5,447 bases of DNA, taken from the NCBI GenBank assembly GCA_022013205.1, contig JAKLQT010000112.1, forward strand, positions 1 through 5,447, written 5' to 3'. A program made the translations under genes and the position numbers. Shown here piece after piece: positions 1-4,227 of this stretch; within the stretch, counting starts at the first letter, position 1; the number at the start of each line of letters is the position of its first letter. Origin of the DNA: Candidatus Omnitrophota bacterium (GTDB taxonomy: Bacteria; Omnitrophota; Gorgyraeia; B26-G9). The notes beneath the pieces were generated by a model, which saw only the letters and a program-made list of their open reading frames with translations, was not told where the DNA came from and ran no database searches.

Positions 1-54
1 AAAACAGGTATGACGGTTTCGGTGGTTGTGAGGGGAGTAATAAAAGAGTATTAA
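1..54 (+). CDS. Possible C-terminal tail of a gene entering from the left
   Basis: Frame 1 is open from the window edge and ends at TAA 52-54, giving 17 residues that end in VVVRGVIKEY. The alternating valine-rich stretch reads like a beta strand at the end of a protein, but it is too short to assign a family. A second frame (3-125) is also open here, so coding in frame 1 is not proven. The next recognisable sequence in frame 1 is the helix-turn-helix remnant further right. Confidence 0.2.
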   Translation, partial: KTGMTVSVVVRGVIKEY

Positions 55-99
55 TGTGTTTAGTAATTTGTTTGCGTTCCGGTTCTCACGGGCAACCAT

Positions 100-379
100 G
101 TGATACAGAATACAAACCTTCCTGAACCATTTCTTTATACTCTTTCTGTAAATGTTAACTTTCTTGATTATGATTCAGAATACCCTGAAAATCCACGGAA
201 TTTTGGCGAGACTGAGGAAAGCAAGGATAGACAAAGGGCTTAAAATAGTAGAATTAGCGCGTTTAATAGGTGTTGCAGAGGATATTGTGATTAATTGGGA
301 GAAAAGGAGTGTAAAACCAAAAGAAAAGAATTTAATTATTATTAAAAAAAGTGGAATTGTTTGTAGTAAATTTCCTTGA
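100..379 (+). pseudogene. Frameshifted XRE-type helix-turn-helix protein
   Basis: Two frames together spell one small DNA-binding protein. Frame 1 (open from 67, possible GTG at 100, stop 239-241) contains YPENPRNFGE at 181-210. Directly after it, frame 2 (152-379) continues with LRKARIDKGLKIVELARLIG and then VINWEKRSVKP. A common family of stand-alone XRE proteins of about 80-100 residues has exactly this order: a P-x-x-P-x-x-GE-type lead, LRKRRLDLGL, a helix-turn-helix, then a NWEKG-x-x-x-P motif. The join needs a frameshift at about 205-215. The expected C-terminal helix (IIKFLGY-like) is also replaced by a short unrelated end after position 345. ATG 152 has no convincing ribosome binding site and would start inside the leader, so I read the locus as decayed rather than as a 75-residue gene. 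The family match is from memory of its pattern. Confidence 0.6.
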
Positions 380-404
380 CTGATGTAACGTTTGTGCTTA
401 AACT
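376..404 (+). promoter_or_regulatory. Possible sigma-70 promoter ahead of a terminator
   Basis: TTGACT (376-381) lies 17 bases before TAAACT (399-404). A perfect TATAAT at 414-419 lies just downstream but has only a weak -35 (TTGTGC, 392-397, 16-base spacer). Either would start a transcript at about 411-426 that reaches the terminator at 449-479 within 55-70 bases. No ORF lies between. Promoter-like strings are frequent in AT-rich DNA. Confidence 0.3.
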
Positions 405-448
405 ATGTACTTATATAATCCATAAAGATATTTGTTTAAAAGCTATGA

Positions 449-479
449 ACCACGGAAGGTTTGCCGTGGTATTTTTTTT
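449..479 (+). terminator. Intrinsic terminator
   Basis: A 7-bp perfect stem, ACCACGG (449-455) with CCGTGGT (464-470), has an 8-base loop. One A and then eight T residues (472-479) follow. The stem is GC-rich in an AT-rich neighbourhood. The T run lies only on the 3' side, so it acts on + strand transcripts. It separates the helix-turn-helix remnant from the glycosyltransferase pseudogene. Confidence 0.8.
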
Positions 480-546
480 ATAAGGCTACAGATAAAAAAA
501 ATGGAGAAAAAACCGCTATTTCCTAGAAGATAATAAAAGTCCTTGT

Positions 547-1492
547 ATGTTTTTTACAATGCTCTGTCTTTGGTTCTGGACAGTGCTCTATTTTAATCCG
601 CGTATCTTAGCTCTCCTCTGGGGGCAGGAAAATATCCTGGCCAAATTTGCCTTAATCAGTTTCATGCTGCTGGATTTATTCTGGTACTATGCTTTATATT
701 ATGTAGTAATCATTGCCTTCGCTTATTTAAAAAATACACTGATATCAAAAATCCTATTAAATAATAATGAAATTTTGATTAAAAAGCCTTCGGTCGCATT
801 ATTGTACACAACTTATAATGATTTTCAGGAAAATGCTGTTTTGTCCTGCATTAATCAGGAGTATGCTAACTTTCAGGTTTTTATCCTTGATGACAGTAAG
901 GATGCGGATTATAAAAACAGAATAGACAAATTTGCTACTCAATATAAGGAAAAAGCAATCGTAATCCGGCGTGAAGGCAGGCAATATAAATAATGCTTTA
1001 AAACAAATCGACAGCTTTGAGTATTTCAGCATTTCCGATGCTGATAGCATTTTGCCGAAAAGTTATATTACCGGACTGCTGCCCTATTTTAAAGATAAGC
1101 AGATTGCCTTTATGCAGGCACGACAGGAATCCAACCCAGAGCAAAAATCAACCTTTGCCCAGCATCTGGGTTATCAGGTAAGTTTACATTGTGATTATTA
1201 CATGAAAACCAAAAACAGATATGGGCATATGATGTTTTACGGTCATGCTGCAATATTGCGTACTGATGTATATCATGAAGCCGGCGGTTTCCCGGAAATT
1301 GCTACAGAAGACCGGGCTTATTCGATGCTGATACGTGCAAAAGGATATGTAGGGAAAAACGCCTCCGAACATCCCGATCATTCGCCAATTCAAAGCCGCA
1401 TCCCCAGATATCATAATTTCATATTCTACCAGCAAATTTTTCCGATAGAGCAAAAAAACGCTTGTAAAACAAGAAGATTTGCTTTAAGCTGA
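547..1492 (+). pseudogene. Family-2 glycosyltransferase (cellulose-synthase-like), frameshifted and truncated
   Basis: The first frame (547-993) begins with two hydrophobic segments (about residues 1-25 and 33-62). It then has PSVALLYTTYND and the first GT-A aspartate pair in FILDDSKD (residues 113-120). It reaches VIRREGR and stops. The second frame (971-1492) resumes with VKAGNINNAL, the DAD metal-binding triad (SDADS), GHAAILR and the TED motif of the acceptor site (TEDRAYSM). These are the ordered motifs of processive inner-membrane GT2 enzymes that make beta-linked polysaccharide. The last part after about 1350 no longer matches: the Q-x-x-R-W motif and the C-terminal membrane helices are missing. 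ATG 547 has no ribosome binding site. ATG 501 opens MEKKPLFPRR before a stop at 531-533 and may be the original start, shifted out of frame. The gene is almost certainly inactive. Confidence 0.8.
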
Positions 1493-1514
1493 TTAAGTAA
1501 ACTAGGAGGTAATT

Positions 1515-1847
1515 ATGAAGAAAAAAACCAGTCCCAAAGCTAAAAAAACTACACCAGAATATGATTCAGAACGAGAGAATAGAGTATTGCTGGAACAAAT
1601 GAATAAAAGCATCAATTTAGTTGCTGAACAGCATGGTTCAATTAAGCAAGAAATTAAACAAGAAATACATCAATTGAAAGAAGGGATGGAACAACGGTTT
1701 AATATGCTTGAAATGGCGGTAATGGAGAATAATAAACATATTAGAGGAAATAGCGTGAAGATAGATAGAGTGGAAAAGAAAATTGATACAAACATCTCTA
1801 ACCACGAAAAAAGAATCACACGCTTAGAGGATAAAGTAATCGTTTAA
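1515..1847 (+). CDS. Small soluble coiled-coil protein of unknown function
   Basis: The 110-residue protein has a strong Shine-Dalgarno AGGAGGT at 1504-1510, four bases before ATG 1515, and the frame is intact. Residues 1-13 are a lysine-rich tail (MKKKTSPKAKKTTP). Residues about 20-110 are almost entirely charged heptad-like sequence without proline, including NRVLLEQMNKSINLV, a short tandem KQEIKQEI, VEKKIDTNI and ITRLEDKVIV. This predicts one long alpha-helical coiled coil, probably self-associating. There is no signal peptide, membrane segment or catalytic motif. Proteins of this layout, beginning with an ENRVLLEQMN-like stretch, occur as hypothetical proteins in several uncultured phyla as far as I recall. 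No function can be given. It stands alone between a dead glycosyltransferase and an RHS scrap, yet its frame and ribosome binding site are well kept, which suggests it is expressed. Confidence 0.75.
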   Translation: MKKKTSPKAKKTTPEYDSERENRVLLEQMNKSINLVAEQHGSIKQEIKQEIHQLKEGMEQRFNMLEMAVMENNKHIRGNSVKIDRVEKKIDTNISNHEKRITRLEDKVIV

Positions 1848-1889
1848 GATAAAAAATTGTTCTTTGAAGGGCCTAAAAAAATGGCCTAA

Positions 1890-2008
1890 AAGTCATGGTT
1901 TCCAGAGGAGAATCATGATACATAAACCGGGCTAGGTATTATGATGCTGCAATAGGAAGGTTTATTAGCCAGGATCTGATTGAGGAGGAGCTAGGGGACA
2001 TACTATAA
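1890..2008 (+). pseudogene. RHS-repeat core remnant
   Basis: The frame at 1919-2008 reads RARYYDAAIGRFISQDLI, a near-perfect match to the RHS/YD-repeat-associated core motif (ARYYDPxxGRFxSxDP). The preceding part of the motif survives in another frame: 1890-1937 reads KSWFPEENHDT, a stop, then TGL, equivalent to the F-T-G-x-E-x-D-x-x-T-G-L lead. One frameshift and one stop codon therefore lie inside about 40 codons. Only this core end is present. The giant RHS shell upstream and the variable toxin tip are absent, apart from nine residues before the stop at 2006-2008. It is a leftover of an RHS polymorphic-toxin locus. Confidence 0.75.
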
Positions 2009-2029
2009 AAGTATAAAAGTTTGATACGG

Positions 2030-2056
2030 CGATTCATTAGGTTGAATCGTTTTTTT
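2030..2056 (+). terminator. Intrinsic terminator inside repeat A
   Basis: The stem CGATTCA (2030-2036) pairs perfectly with TGAATCG (2043-2049) around a 6-base loop. Seven T residues (2050-2056) follow at once. It would end transcripts coming from the coiled-coil gene and the RHS remnant before the first TA promoter. Confidence 0.7.
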
Positions 2057-2144
2057 GTGTAGGTTTGAAATAGGGGCGATGCCCCGCATAATTTTTAAAT
2101 TAAAACCGCGGGACAGGCCTGCCCCAGATGATACGTCCCCCAGC

Positions 2145-2178
2145 CTTCATTTCTTTTGTTTGGACAAAAGAAATGAAG
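2145..2178. repeat. Perfect 15-bp inverted repeat
   Basis: CTTCATTTCTTTTGT (2145-2159) and its exact complement (2164-2178) flank the 4-base loop TTGG. There is no T run behind it, so it is not a typical terminator. A related, imperfect hairpin occupies the same place in copy C (about 4081-4104), where TTTCCTTT and AAAGGAAA pair. Confidence 0.75.
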
Positions 2179-2196
2179 CAAAGCCCTTACTCTTCC

Positions 2197-2225
2197 TTGA
2201 CAAAGGTTAGCAAATATGCTAATCT
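2197..2225 (+). promoter_or_regulatory. Promoter and palindromic operator of the HigB/HigA-like operon
   Basis: A consensus -35 TTGACA (2197-2202) is followed after 17 bases by TAATCT (2220-2225), with a TGC extended -10 just ahead (2217-2219). The spacer and -10 are covered by a palindrome, TTAGCA-AATA-TGCTAA (2207-2222), with perfect 6-bp arms. Antitoxins of the XRE type bind such palindromes as dimers and repress their own operon, so this is the likely operator. The transcript would start near 2232, leaving a leader of only about 12 bases that carries AGGAAGGG before ATG 2244. Confidence 0.65.
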
Positions 2226-2243
2226 TTAAGAGGAAGGGAATCC

Positions 2244-2651
2244 ATGGCAAGTCCTAAAAAAGAAGAGTTTATTTTTTATCAAGGAGAAAAATTTCAAGTA
2301 GAGTTTTATTTTACTGAAACAGGAAAGATCCCTGCTAAGGAGTATTTAGAAAAGGCATCTTTGGATGTAAAACTAAAACTGACTACCCTGGTGAAATACA
2401 TAGCTGAGCATGGAAAGTTTTTTGACAAAACAAAATTTAGGCAGGTAGACCCGAAAGAAAAAATTTATGAGTTTAAACCAGCGGGGCATCGTTTCTTTAA
2501 CTTTTTTTATGAAGGTGGAAAGATAATCATTACCAATGCTTACATGAAAAAATCTCAAAAGGTAAGCAGAAAAAATTTAGAAAAGGCCAAAAGTATGAAA
2601 AAAAATTATATCACTAGAATTAAGGGAGGTATTTACTATGAGAAAAGCTAA
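2244..2651 (+). CDS. HigB-like (Gp49/DUF891, RelE superfamily) toxin
   Basis: The product is 135 residues. Residues about 16-120 follow the phage-derived Gp49-like/HigB pattern. A helical part comes first (IPAKEYLEKASLDVKLKL, then LVKYIAEHGKFF). Next are the strands IYEFKPAGHRFFNFFYEGG and KIIITNAYMKKSQK, with the conserved arginine at R83 and the KK-x-Q-K signature at 102-106. A closing helix, SRKNLEKAKSMKKNY, ends the domain. Toxins of this family are ribosome-dependent or free mRNA endonucleases that slow growth when unbound. ATG 2244 is chosen because AGGAAGGG (2231-2238) lies just before it. The frame overlaps the downstream antitoxin by 14 bases. Toxin-first order is typical of HigBA. 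The N-terminus, MASPKKEEFIFYQGEKF, is somewhat longer than usual. The gene appears intact. The exact subfamily is inferred from motifs. Confidence 0.85.
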   Translation: MASPKKEEFIFYQGEKFQVEFYFTETGKIPAKEYLEKASLDVKLKLTTLVKYIAEHGKFFDKTKFRQVDPKEKIYEFKPAGHRFFNFFYEGGKIIITNAYMKKSQKVSRKNLEKAKSMKKNYITRIKGGIYYEKS

Positions 2652-2997
2652 AACTTATATGGACAAGTTAATGGAGGATAAAGAATTCCGTAAAAGTTTT
2701 GATAATGAGTACCAAAACCTTTGTATAGGAGAACAGATTGCAAGAACACGGCACCAGGCACATTTAACGCAATCTGCTTTAGCTAAACGGATACACACGA
2801 CTAAATCAGCTATTTCTCGTTATGAAAGCGCTGATTACGAGGGATACAGCATTCCACTTTTAAATAGAATAGCTGAAGCTTGCGAAGCAAATTTGCAAGT
2901 TGTTTTTGTTGCTGGAGCAAAAAATAATTCACGAGTTGCAAAATCGCATAAACATAGGGGTGTTTTTTCCTGCAAACCAAACAAAAAACAAGTCTAA
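2638..2997 (+). CDS. HigA-like XRE antitoxin
   Basis: This 119-residue protein is the partner of the toxin just upstream. Residues 1-29 form a charged helix (MDKLMEDKEFRKSFDNEY) of the sort that contacts the toxin. Residues about 30-88 are an XRE/Cro helix-turn-helix: IGEQIARTRHQAHLTQSALA, then RIHTTKSAISRYES with the recognition helix. This is followed by IPLLNRIAEACEANLQVVF. The C-terminal 25 residues are basic and probably disordered. It should neutralise the toxin and repress the operon at the palindrome in 2207-2222. The ribosome binding site GGAGGT (2625-2630) sits inside the toxin gene, 7 bases before ATG 2638. It is stronger than the toxin's own site, which would favour excess antitoxin. 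A terminator follows at 3046-3073. No defects are visible. Confidence 0.88.
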   Translation: MRKAKTYMDKLMEDKEFRKSFDNEYQNLCIGEQIARTRHQAHLTQSALAKRIHTTKSAISRYESADYEGYSIPLLNRIAEACEANLQVVFVAGAKNNSRVAKSHKHRGVFSCKPNKKQV

Positions 2998-3008
2998 AAG
3001 AAAGAAAA

Positions 3009-3140
3009 AGGGGGCATACTATAAAAGTATAAAAGTTTGATGCAGCGATTTATTAGTTTGAATCGTTGTTTTTAGTTTAAAGGGGATTTTGTCCGCCTGT
3101 GAGGAATAAGGGGGTCACCTATTGCATTACCCCCATTGCA
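3009..3140 (+). repeat. Intergenic repeat, copy B
   Basis: The left border AGGGGGCATACTATAA (3009-3024) comes 11 bases after the antitoxin stop codon. Identity to copy A is complete from 3015 to 3041 and then drifts through the terminator hairpin. Beyond about 3075 only short echoes of copies A and C remain, such as GTCCGCCTG at 3091-3099. A GGGGGT/ACCCCC pair (3110-3115, 3129-3134) and a direct repeat ATTGCAT (3121-3127, 3135-3141) lie in the rest. The 296 bases between the two TA operons hold this repeat and the second operon's promoter; no gene is seen. Confidence 0.55.
3046..3073 (+). terminator. Terminator of the HigB/HigA-like operon, inside repeat B
   Basis: CGATTTA (3046-3052) pairs with TGAATCG (3059-3065) around a 6-base loop, including one G-U pair, and TTGTTTTT (3066-3073) follows. 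It aligns base for base with the hairpin in copy A. One stem base has changed, yet RNA pairing is kept. Confidence 0.6.
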
Positions 3141-3212
3141 TACAGCCGCCTTATCTGCTGTAAGGTACAATGAAGCAACATACTATTCGAGCAAACGAGG
3201 GGTATTTTTTAT

Positions 3213-3254
3213 TTGCAAAAGAAGCAATATTATAGTATAATAGTATTGTAGTAG
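3213..3254 (+). promoter_or_regulatory. Promoter and repeated operator of the RHH/RelE-like operon
   Basis: TTGCAA (3213-3218) is followed after exactly 17 bases by a perfect TATAAT (3236-3241). The -10 is one arm of the palindrome ATTATA-G-TATAAT (3229-3241). It also lies within three tandem units with an 8-base period: ATAGTAT (3232), ATAGTAT (3240) and the diverged GTAGTAG (3248). Ribbon-helix-helix repressors bind tandem sites spaced in this way, so the antitoxin encoded 40 bases downstream is the likely repressor. Start of transcription is expected near 3248, giving a leader of about 45 bases. Confidence 0.7.
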
Positions 3255-3293
3255 ATAAATAGTTTATTAACTAAAACCATGAGAGGTGATCTA

Positions 3294-3536
3294 ATGTCAC
3301 AGAAGACACATATAAATATAACACTGGACAGCACTGTGATACAATGGATTGATATCTTAAGAGGGCAGCAGCCCAGGTCAACATTTATCAATAGGATGCT
3401 ATCTAAACACTGTGATAAAGCTCAAGATATGTTTAATTGGGCCGAAGAAAGCAAGTTGGCCGAAGAAGATGTAAAACAAGGCAGAGTAAAGAAGTTTACC
3501 GATCATAAAAAAGCGGTTAAATGGCTAAAGAGCTGA
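3294..3536 (+). CDS. Ribbon-helix-helix antitoxin
   Basis: The 80-residue protein starts with MSQKTHINITLDSTVIQWID, then LRGQQPRSTFINRML. This is a CopG/Arc-type ribbon-helix-helix fold: beta strand at about 6-11, first helix 12-23, second helix 28-38. Residues 40-80 form the acidic-then-basic tail (NWAEESKLAEEDVKQGRV, ending in AVKWLKS) that in related pairs wraps the toxin. I chose ATG 3294 over the in-frame ATG 3279. AGAGGTGAT (3282-3290) is an excellent Shine-Dalgarno for 3294, and the earlier start would place that site inside the gene. The frame overlaps the toxin by 16 bases. It should neutralise the toxin and repress the operon through the 8-base repeats upstream. The gene is intact. 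Confidence 0.85.
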   Translation: MSQKTHINITLDSTVIQWIDILRGQQPRSTFINRMLSKHCDKAQDMFNWAEESKLAEEDVKQGRVKKFTDHKKAVKWLKS

Positions 3537-3790
3537 TATTTACCGAGACATTTAAACGTAACTATAAAGGCCTTCCAAAGCAAATGCGGCAGAGGTTTGA
3601 TAAGAAACTGTCACTATTTTTAGAAAATCCCAAACACCCGTCTTTAAATATTCATCGATATCAAAGTAAAGAGAGAATCTGGGAAGCGTATATCAGCGAT
3701 AAATACCGGTTCACTTTTAGTATTAGTCAAGAGTCAATAACCTTCCGGAATATTGGCCCTCATTCAATAATCGACAAAGGACAAGTATAG
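3521..3790 (+). CDS. RelE/ParE-superfamily toxin
   Basis: This complete 89-residue toxin follows the superfamily order. It has strand 1 (KELIFTETF), then a helical hairpin (YKGLPKQMRQRFDKKLSLFL). The loop motif NPKHPSLNIHRY comes next. The strands IWEAYISDKYRFTFSI follow, with conserved R63, and the protein ends with ITFRNIGPHSIID. The NPKHPSL, YRFTF and NIG-x-H motifs are typical of small RelE/ParE toxins annotated as plasmid stabilisation or cytotoxic proteins. Whether it cuts mRNA (RelE-like) or attacks gyrase (ParE-like) cannot be decided here. Translation is probably coupled to the antitoxin, since ATG 3521 lies inside the last codons of that gene and no strong separate ribosome binding site is seen. 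Antitoxin-first order is the reverse of the operon upstream. No defects are visible. Confidence 0.85.
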   Translation: MAKELIFTETFKRNYKGLPKQMRQRFDKKLSLFLENPKHPSLNIHRYQSKERIWEAYISDKYRFTFSISQESITFRNIGPHSIIDKGQV

Positions 3791-3827
3791 CGTAGAAAAA
3801 GCAGTTAAAAAATAAGAGAGGGGAGGT

Positions 3828-4115
3828 AGGGGGCATGCTGTAATGATTGACAAGCAAAAAGATCCTCATAAGGCAAATTTTTATTAAATTTGGCTTTGCA
3901 AACAAGGAATTACCTTCCAGATAAAATATTCAATAAGCTTCACCTTTTGTTAATTCTTCTAAGAAATCGTTGTGATGTTTTTTTAGTGTGAGTTTGAGGT
4001 AGGGGCGAGGATCCGCCTAGGCGGACAGGCTGCCCAACATACCCCAGTTTACCCCGCCGTTTTATGGCGTGGGCCATCATTTTCCTTTGTCGTCAAAAGG
4101 AAACAAAGCATAGGA
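3828..4115 (+). repeat. Intergenic repeat, copy C
   Basis: The left border AGGGGGCATGCTGTAA (3828-3843) comes 37 bases after the toxin stop. An insert of about 120 bases unlike A and B follows, holding an interrupted hairpin (AGGCAAATTT 3871-3880 with AAATTTGGCT 3886-3895, one mismatch). From 3965 similarity to copy A resumes. Shared elements are AATCGTTGT, a T7 run (3978-3984), a GTTTGAGGTAGGGGCGA-like stretch, then GGACAGGCTGCCC and the TTTCCTTT/AAAGGAAA hairpin ending in AAAGC. A perfect 14-base palindrome TCCGCCTAGGCGGA sits at 4012-4025. The 433 bases between toxin and hydrolase contain this repeat and a possible 25-codon ORF; no other gene is seen. Confidence 0.55.
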
Positions 4116-4149
4116 AGCGCGATTTTGCAGTTTATTCTTCATGAAATAA

Positions 4150-4227
4150 ATGATTAAATATTTAAAAATTCTAACGCAGGACGCGGCAAGTATGGCGAAA
4201 GAAAAGGGAACACAGGTATTGTTGTGA
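4150..4227 (+). CDS. Possible 25-residue leader ORF overlapping the hydrolase start
   Basis: ATG 4150 opens MIKYLKILTQDAASMAKEKG plus five residues and ends at TGA 4225-4227. The stop overlaps the GTG start of the hydrolase in the string GTGA, the arrangement used for translational coupling. There is no clear ribosome binding site before ATG 4150 and I recognise no family. It could equally be the degraded end of a lost gene, or chance. Confidence 0.25.
   Translation: MIKYLKILTQDAASMAKEKGTQVLL

Larger units (their letters stand above)
1993..2180 (+). repeat. Intergenic repeat, copy A
   Basis: The copy starts with the left border AGGGGACATACTATAA (1993-2008). It continues through a terminator hairpin (2030-2056) and a GGGGC-gat-GCCCC mini-hairpin (2073-2085). 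A GC-rich block with GGGACAGGCCTGCCCC (2110-2125) follows, and the copy ends in a perfect 15-bp hairpin (2145-2178). Positions 1999-2025 are identical to 3015-3041 in copy B. The right half matches copy C in layout. Together with the RHS remnant it fills the roughly 400 bases between the coiled-coil gene and the first TA operon; I see no intact gene in that stretch. Confidence 0.65.

Noticed and set aside
3..125. Frame-3 open stretch of about 40 codons at the left edge
   Set aside because: Cysteine- and glycine-rich with no recognisable pattern, it overlaps two other open frames. It is not supportable as a gene.
799..1453. Minus-strand ORFs across the glycosyltransferase pseudogene (799-1050 and 1184-1453)
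   Set aside because: They mirror conserved GT2 codons on the + strand and show no domain of their own.
1876..1896. GGCC-based hairpin after the coiled-coil gene as its terminator
   Set aside because: The pairing is only 4-5 bp with an A-rich loop and no T run follows. The hairpin at 2030-2056 is a much better terminator.
1993..4115. Integron-style attC sites around the TA operons
   Set aside because: The cassette-like layout invites this, and one GTTRRRY match (GTTGAAT, 2041-2047) exists. It lies inside a terminator stem, no matching RYYYAAC partner was found at the expected spacing, and no integrase gene is visible. An attC covariance-model search would settle it.
4154..4165. Perfect 12-base palindrome TTAAATATTTAA
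   Set aside because: Pure A/T sequence makes such palindromes common here, and it lies within the possible short ORF with no promoter alignment.
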